From Phycisphaerales bacterium (GTDB taxonomy: Bacteria > Planctomycetota > Phycisphaerae > Phycisphaerales > UBA1924): 64,000 nt of DNA. The position numbers and the translations under genes were made by a program. Positions 24,993 through 33,980 of this stretch are shown in pieces. The stretch is taken from contig JAJDDC010000040.1 in the NCBI GenBank assembly GCA_029260515.1, positions 186,001 through 250,000 of the forward strand, given 5' to 3'. Position 1 is the first letter of the stretch; each line of letters begins with the position of its first letter. The notes below the pieces were generated by a model. It was not told the origin of the DNA. It searched no databases and saw only the letters and a program-made list of their open reading frames with translations.

Positions 24993-25967
24993 ATGGCGCA
25001 GCTGACACTCGTGCAGGCGATCAACCAGGCACTCGACCAGGAGATGGAGCGCGACGAGCGCGTCGTCGTCCTGGGCGAGGACGTCGGCGTCAACGGCGGT
25101 GTGTTCCGCGTGACCGAGGGGCTGGCCGAGAAGCACGGCAAGCACCGGTGCCAGAACACGCCGCTCGACGAGTCGGGCATCATGGGCACGGCGATCGGGC
25201 TGGCGATGGCGGACATGCGCCCGATCCCGGAGATCCAGTTCGAGGGCTTCCTCGGCCCTGCGTATGACCAGCTCGTGAACCATGCGGCGCGGTTCCGGAC
25301 GCGGACGCGGGGGGCGATCACGATCCCGCTGACGGTGCGTGTGCCCGTCGGGGGCGGGATCCACGCGCCCGAGCTGCACTCGGACTCGCCCGAGGCGATC
25401 TACGCGCACACGCCGGGGCTGAAGGTGGTGATGCCGTCTACGCCTCACGACGCGAAGGGGCTGCTGCTTGCCAGCATCCGCGACCCGGACCCGGTTGTGT
25501 TCTTCGAGCCCAAGCGTGTGTACAGGTCGTTCCGCGAGGAGGTGCCCGAGGATGACTACGAGATCGAGATCGGCAAGGCGAAGGTCGTGAGCGAGGGCGA
25601 GGACCTGACGGTCGTGAGCTGGGGGGCGAGCGTGTTCCAGTGCCTGGAGGCGATGGACAACCTGCCCGAGGACGTGAGCGTCGAGCTGATCGACCTGCGG
25701 ACGATCTACCCGATCGACATGGACACGATCATCGCGAGCGTCGAGAAGACGGGGCGGTGCGTGATCGTGCACGAGGCGCCCAAGACGTGCGGCATGGGCG
25801 CCGAGCTGACGGCGCGGATCCAGGAGCACTGCTTCCTGAGTCTCGAAGCGCCCGTCCAGCGTGTGGCGGGGTTCGACACGGTCATGCCGTACTACAAGCT
25901 GGAGCTGGATTACCTGCCGGACGCGGCACGGATCGGCGAGGGTGTGAAGGCTTGTCTGGCGTACTGA
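24993..25967 (+). CDS. pdhB: 2-Oxoacid dehydrogenase E1 component, beta subunit
   Basis: A 324-residue partner of the E1 alpha subunit; the two form the heterotetramer that binds thiamine diphosphate. The N-terminal VVLGEDVGVNGGVFRVTEGL and the strand PEIQFEGFLGPAYDQLVNHA with its conserved Glu for ThDP activation are typical. The C-terminal transketolase-like domain shows ELIDLRTIYPID. A GGGAAAGAA ribosome site precedes the ATG. It is 54 bases after the FlbD-like gene. Confidence 0.93.
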   Translation: MAQLTLVQAINQALDQEMERDERVVVLGEDVGVNGGVFRVTEGLAEKHGKHRCQNTPLDESGIMGTAIGLAMADMRPIPEIQFEGFLGPAYDQLVNHAARFRTRTRGAITIPLTVRVPVGGGIHAPELHSDSPEAIYAHTPGLKVVMPSTPHDAKGLLLASIRDPDPVVFFEPKRVYRSFREEVPEDDYEIEIGKAKVVSEGEDLTVVSWGASVFQCLEAMDNLPEDVSVELIDLRTIYPIDMDTIIASVEKTGRCVIVHEAPKTCGMGAELTARIQEHCFLSLEAPVQRVAGFDTVMPYYKLELDYLPDAARIGEGVKACLAY

Positions 25968-25968
25968 G

Positions 25969-26000
25969 CAGGCATTGGGGATTCGGCAACAGGCATTAGG
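25969..26000 (+). repeat. Short direct repeat between pdhB and pdhC
   Basis: CAGGCATTGGG (25969-25979) and CAGGCATTAGG (25990-26000) differ at one base and are separated by ATTCGGCAA-type spacer. The 42-base gap between the E1 beta and E2 genes is mostly this. It resembles runs of GGCATT/GGGATT units often seen between planctomycete genes. No role is apparent. Confidence 0.55.
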
Positions 26001-26009
26001 AAGAACCAG

Positions 26010-27374
26010 ATGGCGCACGCGAAGAGCACGGATCCCAATGTTTTCATCCTCCCGGACCTGGGCGAGGGCGTCCACGAGGCGGAGTTGATCGCCTGGAAGG
26101 TCAAGGAGGGTGACACGGTCGAGGAGCACGAGACCATCGCCGAGATGGAGACGGACAAGGCGTTGGTCGAGGTGCCCAGCCCGAGGGCGGGGACGATCAA
26201 GACGCTGCACGGCAAGCCGGGCGAGGTCCTCAACGTCGGCAACCCGCTCGTGACGTACGTCGGGGGCTCTGGGGGTGACAACGGGTCGAGCAAGGGCAAG
26301 GCCAAGGCCGCGCCCGAGCCCGAGACCGCCGAGATCGCGGTCAGCGAGGAGCGTGAGGACGCGGGGACCGTCGTCGGCGCGATGGGGGGCGAGCTGAGCG
26401 GCGTGACCGCCCAGGAGGGCAGGGCCCTCGCGACGCCGGCGGTGCGGCGCCTTGCGCGGGACATGGGCTTGGACATCAACAGCGTGCCCGGCTCGGGCAT
26501 GGGCGGGCGGGTGCTGGCGAAGGATGTCAAGGCGTACAGCGGGGGTGGCGGCGCGCCGGCGGCGCCCGCGCGATCCGCGCCGATGCCGACGTTCACGCAG
26601 CCGAGCGCCCCCACCCCTTCGCGGGCGCCCGCCCCCAACCAGCAGACGCAGATCGCGCCGGGCGCGGACACAGCCCGGGTCCCGTTCCGGGGTGTGCGCC
26701 GGACGATCGCGAATCGTCTGCGCGAGAGCGTGAACACCGCCGTCCACTTCACGGTGATGGACGAGGCGGACGTGACGGCGCTCGACGCCCTGCGCAAGCA
26801 GCTGGCGGCGGCGTCGGGCGAGAAGGTGAGTTTCCTGCCGTTCGTGTGCTCGGCGGTGAGCCGGGTGCTCGCGGGCAAGTTCGGGACGCTCAACGCGACC
26901 GTCGAGGGCGAGGGCACCGACGAGATGACGATCGTCCAGCACCGCGCCGTGCACATGGGCATCGCGACCGACACAGAGAGCGGGCTGATGGTGCCCGTGC
27001 TGCGTGACTGCGACAAGCTGGGCGTGCTCGAGATCGGGCGCCAGGTCGGGGCGATCGCGGGGGCGGCACGCTCGCGCTCGATCCCGCGCGAACAACTCAT
27101 GGGCTCGACGTTCACGATCAGCAACGTGGGGAGCTACGCCGGGCGGTTCGCGACGCCGGTGATCAACTCGCCCGAGGTCGGGATCCTGGCGGTCGGGCGC
27201 AACCGCGAGGGGATGGTCGTCAAGGACGGGTGGTTCCGGACGGGCAAGCTGATGCCCCTGAGCCTGGCGTGCGACCACCGTGTCGTGGACGGTGCGACAG
27301 CGGCGCTGGCGCTGGCGGAGATCGTGCGCCTGCTCCAGGACCCGAACCAGCTGTTGACGCCGGCCCGGGGGTAG
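26010..27374 (+). CDS. pdhC: 2-Oxoacid dehydrogenase E2, dihydrolipoamide acyltransferase
   Basis: A 454-residue E2 that carries the acyl group on lipoate and transfers it to CoA. One lipoyl domain (residues ~10-85) has the lipoylated lysine in EMETDKALVEVP. An Ala/Pro/Glu linker leads to the E3/E1-binding domain (ATPAVRRLARDMGLDINSVP, then G-x-G-G-R). A second flexible Ala/Pro/Ser linker precedes the catalytic domain, which ends with the active-site His and Asp in CDHRVVDGATAAL. E3 is not in the window. The E1 alpha/beta plus E2 order is standard. Confidence 0.94.
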   Translation: MAHAKSTDPNVFILPDLGEGVHEAELIAWKVKEGDTVEEHETIAEMETDKALVEVPSPRAGTIKTLHGKPGEVLNVGNPLVTYVGGSGGDNGSSKGKAKAAPEPETAEIAVSEEREDAGTVVGAMGGELSGVTAQEGRALATPAVRRLARDMGLDINSVPGSGMGGRVLAKDVKAYSGGGGAPAAPARSAPMPTFTQPSAPTPSRAPAPNQQTQIAPGADTARVPFRGVRRTIANRLRESVNTAVHFTVMDEADVTALDALRKQLAAASGEKVSFLPFVCSAVSRVLAGKFGTLNATVEGEGTDEMTIVQHRAVHMGIATDTESGLMVPVLRDCDKLGVLEIGRQVGAIAGAARSRSIPREQLMGSTFTISNVGSYAGRFATPVINSPEVGILAVGRNREGMVVKDGWFRTGKLMPLSLACDHRVVDGATAALALAEIVRLLQDPNQLLTPARG

Positions 27375-27544
27375 AGGCCCCGGGCGCGACGCCCACGTGC
27401 GTGCGGATCGCATCACGGGGTGTCTCGGCGGCATGCGGGGACGAATTCAAGAGAGTTCGTCAGCGGGCGGGGAGAATCCGCGGTACCCATTCGAGACCCG
27501 CCGCGGCACGCCGCGGACGGGCATCGACACGAAGGGAGACCGCC

Positions 27545-29323
27545 ATGAAGACCCGATTCGCGACCATCGCCGTGCTCGCTCTTGCGCTGTGCGCAGGGGG
27601 CGTCAATGCCGCGGGCGAGTCCTCGGAAACCGAGCAGAAGCCGCCGCAGCGGTCGTCGGCGTCGAAGGCTCGTGTGCAGGCGGCCCCCGCCGTACGCCGT
27701 GCGCCGACACGGGCGGCGCCCGCGGCCAGGCGGGCCCCCGCGCCTCGCCCGAGCGTGAGCCGTTCTCGCCCGTCGGCGCCGACGCGGGCCTCGCGTCCGA
27801 CGAGCAGCCGCCCGAGCACGGTCCGCACGCCGCAGCGCCGACCGAGCCCCGCCGCCTCCCGCCCGTCGGCCCGCCCGACGACCGGCTCACGGCCCCGCCC
27901 ATCGACGGTCTCTCGGCGTGACGTGCGGGCGCCCGCCCCCAGCCGAACAACGGCGCGCCCGCCGACAACGCGCCGCCCGACCCTGCCGCGCGTGACCACG
28001 ACGCGGCCGATCCGTCCCAACTCCGCGAGGCCGACCGATGTGACGCCCCGCACTCGCCCGAGCGTCGCGCCACAGCGGAAGCCCACGAGCATCTCGCGGC
28101 CCGCGCCCAGCGTGCGCCGCCCCGAGTCCCGGACAGCGCCGGGCGTGACGCGCCCGGGGGCGCGTCCGAGCACGAGGACGGTTCGCCCGACTCCCCCTTC
28201 GCGCCCGACGACCGGGCAGCGCCCCGCGACGGGGCAGCGGCCGGGATCGACGGATCGGCGCCCGGGCGTCTCGCGTCCGACACCATCGAACCAGGGCGGC
28301 GCCATCCGCCGGCCTTCGGCGCCGAGGCCGCGCACACCGGTGGTGCGCCCGCAGCGACCCGGGATCGGCGAGGGGCGCCCAGGCGGCGTCGTCCGGCCGA
28401 GCAAGAACAGCAACATCCCGTCGCGCCCGAAGATCAAGCAGACCACGCCCCGCCCGGGGCCGGGCATCGGTTCCGACGGCGGGCGCCCGTCATCGGGCAA
28501 CCGCGGCGGGTACAGCGGCCAGGGATTCGACCGGCCCTCGACGCGGCGCGGTGATCATGGCGGCGACCACGGCGGGCGTCACTGGAACAACTATTACGGC
28601 TCGCCGCACCACCCGCACTGGACGCACGCCGACCGGCACGGCATCCACTACGGCGGACACCCCTACCACCACCACTACGACCACGGGTATCACCACCGCC
28701 ACTCTGGGTTCAGCTTCGGACTGTGGATCTCGTTCCGCGGCGTGCCCTGGTACTACTGCCCGACATACCGCTCGGACACGTACGTGTACGTCAGCCACGT
28801 GTACGAGTCGCATTACTACTTCGGCGCGGGGACCGGCGCCCGTGCCGACCGCGCGGTCGCGACGATCGACGCGGGCTGGCAGGAGTTGGAGCGTGGGCAG
28901 TACGACCGGGCGCGGCGTTCGTTCGCCCAGGCGTCCGCCGACGCACCGGATTGGGGCCTGCCCAAGATCGGGTACGCGCTGGCGCTGGCGGGCGCGGGTC
29001 ACGACGCGGCGGCCGCGCCCGTGATGCGCCTGGCGATGGCCGAGGACCCGTACGCGGCGCTCGAGGCGCCGTGGTCCGATGAGCTGGGATACCTGCTCGA
29101 CGCTCTGGACGTGCGGTACACTGACCTGGCGCTCGACGGCGTCGAGCCGCACGAGACTTGGTTCATGGCCGCGAGTTTGCGGCTGATGCTGGGCGACGCC
29201 GACGGCGCGAGCGAGGCGGTGTTCAACGCGGAGGCCGCGGGCGCCGGCGCAGAGCCGATCTCGGGACTGCTCGAGGTGCTCACTGCGACGGAGGCGGCGC
29301 CATCCGACGGCTTGGCCGAGTGA
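27545..29323 (+). CDS. Exported protein with long Arg/Pro/Ser/Thr-rich region and His-rich segment
   Basis: A 592-residue secreted protein. Residues 1-22 are a signal peptide (MKTRFATIAVLALALCAGGV...). Residues ~35-335 are almost only Arg, Pro, Ser, Thr, Ala and Gly, very basic and certainly disordered, with repeated units such as R-P-A-T-G-Q-R-P-G. A segment at ~345-395 is rich in His, Tyr and Gly (HHPHWTHADRHGIHYGGHPY). Next is an aromatic, possibly membrane-touching strand (FSFGLWISFRGVPWYYC). The last ~190 residues form TPR-like helices. The low-complexity part could bind anionic polymer or metal at the cell surface; this is inference. No homologue is recognised. Confidence 0.75.
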   Translation: MKTRFATIAVLALALCAGGVNAAGESSETEQKPPQRSSASKARVQAAPAVRRAPTRAAPAARRAPAPRPSVSRSRPSAPTRASRPTSSRPSTVRTPQRRPSPAASRPSARPTTGSRPRPSTVSRRDVRAPAPSRTTARPPTTRRPTLPRVTTTRPIRPNSARPTDVTPRTRPSVAPQRKPTSISRPAPSVRRPESRTAPGVTRPGARPSTRTVRPTPPSRPTTGQRPATGQRPGSTDRRPGVSRPTPSNQGGAIRRPSAPRPRTPVVRPQRPGIGEGRPGGVVRPSKNSNIPSRPKIKQTTPRPGPGIGSDGGRPSSGNRGGYSGQGFDRPSTRRGDHGGDHGGRHWNNYYGSPHHPHWTHADRHGIHYGGHPYHHHYDHGYHHRHSGFSFGLWISFRGVPWYYCPTYRSDTYVYVSHVYESHYYFGAGTGARADRAVATIDAGWQELERGQYDRARRSFAQASADAPDWGLPKIGYALALAGAGHDAAAAPVMRLAMAEDPYAALEAPWSDELGYLLDALDVRYTDLALDGVEPHETWFMAASLRLMLGDADGASEAVFNAEAAGAGAEPISGLLEVLTATEAAPSDGLAE

Positions 29324-29335
29324 TCGTCCGGGCGG

Positions 29336-29923
29336 TCAGCGCCGGCGGCGCGGGGCGAGCAGCCCACCCGCGAGCAGCGGGAGCGTCGCGGGCGCGGGGA
29401 TCGCGAAGCGGAGGTTGTCCACCCAGAGTTCTTGGCCCGAGATGCCGAAGCTCTCGATGTCGCCGGTCACGGTGAGGCGTCCGAACGAGGGGCCTCCGCC
29501 GAGGTCGGCGACGTCGATCGTTGCGCCGCCGACGCTCATGCCATCGACGTCGTAGAACGTTGCGGTGGAGATCATGTCGCCGTTGACGAATATGTTGTTG
29601 TCGCCGCCGAACTGCCCGAAGAAGATGGTGACCGAGGGGACGCTTGAGAAGGGGACGGCGAGTTCGAGGCGGACGTTGTTGAGCTCGAGGTCGAACCCGT
29701 CGCCGCCGGCCATGAGGTTGTCGTCCACGCGGGCGCGGTTCGAGAACATAGAGCCGGGGGTGAAGTCGAGGATGTCGAACGTGATCCCGTCGGACGTGAA
29801 CGAGTCACCGACCATGTACTCGTCGCCGACGGTGAGGTCGTTGAAACTCGCGAGGTCAGCGGCGGCGAGGCCGGCGGTGGCAACGAGAGCGATCGCGCCC
29901 GGCAGGAGTCGTGCGGCTGGCAT
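29336..29923 (-). CDS. PEP-CTERM-type exported protein
   Basis: A 195-residue protein with an N-terminal signal peptide (cleavage near AGLAAA-DLA), a beta-rich middle of alternating Asp/Gly/Phe strands, and a C-terminal sorting tail: IPAPATLPLLAGGLLAPRRRR reads as Pro-Ala-Pro, a hydrophobic helix, and a basic end. In planctomycetes this PEP-CTERM variant is processed by an exosortase and the protein is attached or released at the surface. It converges on the Arg/Pro-rich exported gene with a 12-base gap. The body fold resembles a carbohydrate-binding-like jelly roll but no family is certain. Confidence 0.82.
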   Translation of the reverse strand: MPAARLLPGAIALVATAGLAAADLASFNDLTVGDEYMVGDSFTSDGITFDILDFTPGSMFSNRARVDDNLMAGGDGFDLELNNVRLELAVPFSSVPSVTIFFGQFGGDNNIFVNGDMISTATFYDVDGMSVGGATIDVADLGGGPSFGRLTVTGDIESFGISGQELWVDNLRFAIPAPATLPLLAGGLLAPRRRR

Positions 29924-30062
29924 ACTTGGTCCCCTTGCTGCTGGCCCGGCTCTATGCCGGGTGTCCTAATCCATCCTGCCCCAGGTCCGGGAAGATGCCA
30001 GCGGATTGGCGACAAATGGGCGCGGCAGCCTGTTTCATCGCGCAAGATCGGCTCAGATGCGA

Positions 30063-30893
30063 TCAGGGGGAGGGCGTTAGCCCATCGCCGGGCAGCGTCA
30101 TAACGACCTTCGTGTAGGCGACCTGGAAGCCCAGTCGCATCGCGTTCCGCTCGGTCGCGATGCCTGGACGCGACTGGATGCACACGAGCGAGGCGCCCTG
30201 GCGGCGGGCCTCGTGCACGCGGGCGGCGATGAGGGCCAGCTGTGCGCCGCGTCGTCGGTACTCGGGTGTCACGCCGGCGCCGAAGAGGCAGGATGTGCGG
30301 ACTCCGGTGTCGAGCTGGGCGACCTCCATGCCGCCACCGCCCTGGGGTTTGCCGTCGAACATCGCCAGGAACGTCGTGCTCCTCGGGTGGACGACGGATC
30401 GGCGGATGGACTCGCGGAAGTGGTCGTCGGGCGAGACATCCGGCGGCAGGAAGCAGGAGATGGCGATGTCTGTATATGCGAGCAGCAGCGGCTCGTCGCC
30501 AGGGTCGAGGCGGTGGATCTTCATGCCCCCGGCGAGCGATGGGGGCGCGTGGGTGTCGTCGTGCGTCAGGTCCTTGGCGAGCACGTTGCCGAACTCGCGG
30601 AGGCGGAAGCCGCGGGCCGCGAGGCCCTTGACGAGCGAGTCGTGGGCGAACGGGCAGACCTCGATCTGGGGCTCGACACCTCGGCGGACGTAGAAGTCCA
30701 CGAACCGGTCGAGTTCGACGTCGGAGACGGGCCCTTCGAGCCCGAGCCCGACCGCCTGGTTCGACCAAGCGCCCGGGGCGGTGAAGGCCATGACCCCGCC
30801 CGCGATCGCCTCGCGGGTGTCGGCGATCTCGCCGACCGAGCGGGCCTGGCGGGTCTCCTCGAGGCGGGCGATCTCGATGGGGGCGAGGGGCAT
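30063..30893 (-). CDS. GNAT-family acetyltransferase
   Basis: A 276-residue protein. The C-terminal half is a GNAT domain that would move an acetyl group from acetyl-CoA to an amine; the CoA-binding loop is GAGVTPEYRRRGAQLALI and the last strand ERNAMRLGFQVAYTKV is typical. The N-terminal half may be a second, degenerate GNAT unit. The ATG at 30893 was preferred; an upstream ATG at 30953 would overlap the divergent gene. Divergently arranged from the metallohydrolase gene, with 50 bases between starts, so the promoters overlap. Confidence 0.8.
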   Translation of the reverse strand: MPLAPIEIARLEETRQARSVGEIADTREAIAGGVMAFTAPGAWSNQAVGLGLEGPVSDVELDRFVDFYVRRGVEPQIEVCPFAHDSLVKGLAARGFRLREFGNVLAKDLTHDDTHAPPSLAGGMKIHRLDPGDEPLLLAYTDIAISCFLPPDVSPDDHFRESIRRSVVHPRSTTFLAMFDGKPQGGGGMEVAQLDTGVRTSCLFGAGVTPEYRRRGAQLALIAARVHEARRQGASLVCIQSRPGIATERNAMRLGFQVAYTKVVMTLPGDGLTPSP

Positions 30894-30943
30894 CGCGGTC
30901 CAGGGTAGGCATGGGCGACCGGCGCGTGGGCTACGCTCGTCGC

Positions 30944-31951
30944 ATGAGCACATGGAACTGGCAGGTGTTGCGTGCGGGGCGGCTGCTTCTCGACGCGGGC
31001 GGGATGTTCGGCATCATCCCCAGGGTCGTCTGGGAGCGGGGGATCACGACCGACGATCGGCACCGGATCGAGCTGTCGCACAACTGCCTGCTTCTTGAGT
31101 CGGCACAGACGGATCCCGCCCTCGGTCGCCCGCGCAGGGTCCTGATCGAGGCGGGCACGGGCGACAAGCTGGACGCGAAGATGCGCGACATCTTCGGCCT
31201 CGACGGGCGAACGGTCGAGACCGCGGTCGTCGAGGCGGGGGTGGACCCGGCACAGATTGACACGGTCGTCGTCAGCCACCTGCACTTCGATCACGCCGGG
31301 GGGCTGACGCGGCGCGTCCGCGCGGGCGAGACGCCCGACTGGGTCGCGCGCAAGCCGGGGTCGGCGTCGGGAGATTGCGACGAGATCAGGTTCACGTTCC
31401 CCAACGCCGAGCTGATCGTGCAGCGGCGCGAGTGGGTGGACGCGCGGGCGAACGACTCGGTGATGACGAGGACGTACTTCCGGGACCACATCCTGCCCTT
31501 CGAGGACGAGTCGCTCACGCTCGCGGATGGGCGCCCACGGATGCGGCTTGTGGACTCTCCCCGCCCGTTCCCGCTGAACCGCAAGCCGTCGCGCGACGAG
31601 GCGCCCGCGACCGACGTCGCGGCCCGGATGACCGACATCCTGCCCGGGATCTCGGTCTTCCTCACGCCCGGGCACACCTGGGGCCAGCAGGCGGTAATTT
31701 TCCGCGACACGCGGGGGCGAGATGTCGTGTTCACGCCCGACGTCATGCCCACGGCCCACCACGTCGGGGCGGCGTACTCGCTGGCCTACGACGTGGAGCC
31801 GTTCACATCGATGGTGACGAAGCGGTGGTTCCTGGGCGAGGCGGCCGACCGGGGTTGGACGCTGGTGCTGGACCACGAGCCTGGGAACCCGCTGCAACGG
31901 GTCTCGCGGACGGAGCGCGGATGGTTCGATCTGACCCCCACCGACGCGTGA
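30944..31951 (+). CDS. Metallo-beta-lactamase-fold hydrolase
   Basis: A 335-residue MBL-fold enzyme. The zinc motif is VVVSHLHFDHAGG; a second His lies in LTPGHTWGQQAV, an Asp in VVFTPDVMPTAHH, and the last His in LVLDHEPGNP. The arrangement resembles quorum-quenching lactonases and related hydrolases, but the substrate is not shown. Length is slightly above the usual 250-300. The gene starts 50 bases from the divergent GNAT gene. Confidence 0.85.
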   Translation: MSTWNWQVLRAGRLLLDAGGMFGIIPRVVWERGITTDDRHRIELSHNCLLLESAQTDPALGRPRRVLIEAGTGDKLDAKMRDIFGLDGRTVETAVVEAGVDPAQIDTVVVSHLHFDHAGGLTRRVRAGETPDWVARKPGSASGDCDEIRFTFPNAELIVQRREWVDARANDSVMTRTYFRDHILPFEDESLTLADGRPRMRLVDSPRPFPLNRKPSRDEAPATDVAARMTDILPGISVFLTPGHTWGQQAVIFRDTRGRDVVFTPDVMPTAHHVGAAYSLAYDVEPFTSMVTKRWFLGEAADRGWTLVLDHEPGNPLQRVSRTERGWFDLTPTDA

Positions 31952-32021
31952 GTACCTCGTAGGACGCCGCCCGACGCCCCCCGACGCGGCGCCACTACAA
32001 TCCGGAACGCCCGGAGGACCC

Positions 32022-32759
32022 TTGAGCACGACGCCGACCAAGCCGCCACCCGCCACGCCAGTGCAGGCGCCGCCGCCCGCGGACGCCGCGGGCGAGCCTG
32101 CGGACGGCGGGCCGGTCGGGGGGGGCGCCATCGCGGAGGCGGGCGCACGCAAGCCCCACCCCCGCACGCGTCAGCAGACGTTCATGGACCGGGTCGAGGC
32201 GTTCATCTCGCGTCTGAGCACACGGAACCACTTCTGGCACCGCGTGTGCTCGCTGATCTGGCTGCCCTACGCGTTCCGGTCGGGCATCCGGATGAAGCGG
32301 GTGGACGACAAGACGTTCAGCGCGACGCTGCCGTTCCGGCGGTTCAACCGCAACTGGTACAACGCGATGGCGGGCGCCGCCCTGCTGGGCAACTCGGAGA
32401 TCGCGGGCGGGGCGTACGTGTTCGGCGAGTGCGGCGGGGACTACGAGGTCGTGTGCAAGCGGCTGGAGTACACGTTCCTTCGCCCGTGCTTCGGGCCGGC
32501 GGAGTACCGGATCACGCCCGAGAAGCCGGTGGGCGATCTGGTCGCGACGGGCGACGAGTTCAACATCACGGTCGAGATGGAGATCGTGCAGCTGCTGCCC
32601 ACGCTGACGGGGCGCAAGGGCGACAAGAAGGCCGCCAAGAAATCGGCCAAGCGCGGGCGGGACCGGATCGTGGGGCGTGAGAAGCGCGTCGGGCGGTGCA
32701 CGGCCGTCTTCCACGTCACGCCCAAGGCGCACCAGAAGACCAAGAGACGCCGACGCTGA
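32022..32759 (+). CDS. Hotdog-fold (DUF4442-like) protein
   Basis: A 245-residue protein starting at TTG 32022, 5 bases after GGAGG. Residues 1-45 are Pro/Ala-rich and disordered. The middle (MKRVDDKTFSATLPFRRFNR, then NAMAGAALLGNSEIAGG) has the layout of DUF4442/PaaI-like hotdog-fold thioesterases. Related proteins hydrolyse acyl-CoA; the catalytic residue is not certain. The C-terminus is Lys/Arg-rich with a basic tail, unusual for the family and possibly for membrane or nucleic-acid contact. It is followed after 20 bases by a membrane protein gene. Confidence 0.7.
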   Translation: MSTTPTKPPPATPVQAPPPADAAGEPADGGPVGGGAIAEAGARKPHPRTRQQTFMDRVEAFISRLSTRNHFWHRVCSLIWLPYAFRSGIRMKRVDDKTFSATLPFRRFNRNWYNAMAGAALLGNSEIAGGAYVFGECGGDYEVVCKRLEYTFLRPCFGPAEYRITPEKPVGDLVATGDEFNITVEMEIVQLLPTLTGRKGDKKAAKKSAKRGRDRIVGREKRVGRCTAVFHVTPKAHQKTKRRRR

Positions 32760-32779
32760 TTCCGGCGTAAGCTCGCGCC

Positions 32780-33973
32780 ATGGACGACGCAGGCGCCTCG
32801 CCAGCACGCTCGTACAGCCCGTTCCTGTGGGCGGCGTACCTCGCCTGCTCGTGGACATGGTGTATCGGGATGTTCCTGCCCGCGCTGCTCGTCCGAGACT
32901 ACGGGTGGACGGGGGCGGTCGTGTTCTTCGTGCCCAACGCGCTGGGGGCGGCGGCGATGGGCTGGGTGATCGCCTCGCCCTCGTCGAGCCAACGCATCAC
33001 AAAGAACCACGAAGGGGCGGCGGTCCTGTTCAGCGCCGTCACGATCGCGTTCCACGTCTTCTTTCTGATCTGGGCGCTCGGCCAGGTCAACCGGATCGGG
33101 GGCGTTCCGACCTGGGGGCTGGGCGTTGTCGGCGGCGGCGCGGTCGGCGTGATCGTGCTCATGCGTCTGGTCCGGGGGGGCGGGGGGCCCGGGCTGGGCG
33201 GCGTCTCGTGGCTCGTGTGGTTGGTCTCGGTGGGTGTGCTCGCGTTGCTGCTCGCACGCCCCGCGTTCACGCCCGACACGGCGAGGTATCTTCCCCCCAC
33301 CGCCGTCACGGGCTCGCTGCTCTGGCTCGCGCCGGTGTGCGTCTTCGGGTTCGCGCTGTGCCCGTACCTCGATCTGACGTTCCACCACGCCCGCCAGCAG
33401 TCGTCGGGCGGGCGGCTCGCGTTCGGCGTTGGGTTCCTTGTGCTCTTCCCGGTGATGATCGGGCTGACGATGGTGTACGCCGGGCCGTTCATTGCGCTGC
33501 TCGCCGACGACCGCGGCGTGACCCTGGCGTGGGCGCCCTGGGTGGGCGTCGCGGTGCTGACGCACCTTGTGGTGCAGCTGCTGTTCACCGTAAGCGTGCA
33601 CCAGGAGCAGATCGCGGCCTCGGGGCTCGCGGACCGGGGGCGATTGCTGATGGTCATGCTCGCGGGTGCGGCGATGGTCCTCGGGCTCGTGCACCCCGAG
33701 CTGCCCGGCGTCGGCGAGATGTCGGGCGCGGAGGTTGTCTACCGCTGCTTCATGGCGTTCTACGGCCTGGTGTTCCCGGCGTATGTCTGGCTCGTCATGA
33801 TCCCGCGCGACGGCACGGACGCGCCGGGGTTCATGCGCCGGGCGCTGCGGGTGTGGGCGCTGAGCGTTGGGATCGCGGCGCCCATGTTCTGGATGGGCTT
33901 CATCGGCGGGCGGGAGATCTGGCTGGCGCCCGGGATCGCGGTCGTGCTGCTGGCGAGGCTGTTCGCGCGGTAG
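32780..33973 (+). CDS. Multi-pass membrane protein, unknown function
   Basis: A 397-residue protein with ten or more predicted membrane helices across its length and short polar loops. The ATG at 32780 gives a first helix at residues ~14-36. Loops with conserved-looking aromatic and charged residues include ACSWTWCIGMFLPALLVRDY and FALCPYLDLTFHHARQ. The architecture would suit a transporter or signalling protein, but I do not recognise the family. It lies 20 bases after the hotdog-fold gene and converges on queG with a 7-base gap. Confidence 0.72.
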   Translation: MDDAGASPARSYSPFLWAAYLACSWTWCIGMFLPALLVRDYGWTGAVVFFVPNALGAAAMGWVIASPSSSQRITKNHEGAAVLFSAVTIAFHVFFLIWALGQVNRIGGVPTWGLGVVGGGAVGVIVLMRLVRGGGGPGLGGVSWLVWLVSVGVLALLLARPAFTPDTARYLPPTAVTGSLLWLAPVCVFGFALCPYLDLTFHHARQQSSGGRLAFGVGFLVLFPVMIGLTMVYAGPFIALLADDRGVTLAWAPWVGVAVLTHLVVQLLFTVSVHQEQIAASGLADRGRLLMVMLAGAAMVLGLVHPELPGVGEMSGAEVVYRCFMAFYGLVFPAYVWLVMIPRDGTDAPGFMRRALRVWALSVGIAAPMFWMGFIGGREIWLAPGIAVVLLARLFAR

Positions 33974-33980
33974 CGCGGCC

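Noticed and set aside
24552-27434. A 960-codon minus-strand frame opposite the dehydrogenase operon.
   Set aside because: Shadow of pdhB and pdhC; low-complexity composition and no recognisable motifs.
27460-28500. Long minus-strand frame opposite the Arg/Pro-rich gene.
   Set aside because: Repetitive codons on the plus strand give open antisense frames; the plus-strand product has a signal peptide and folded end.
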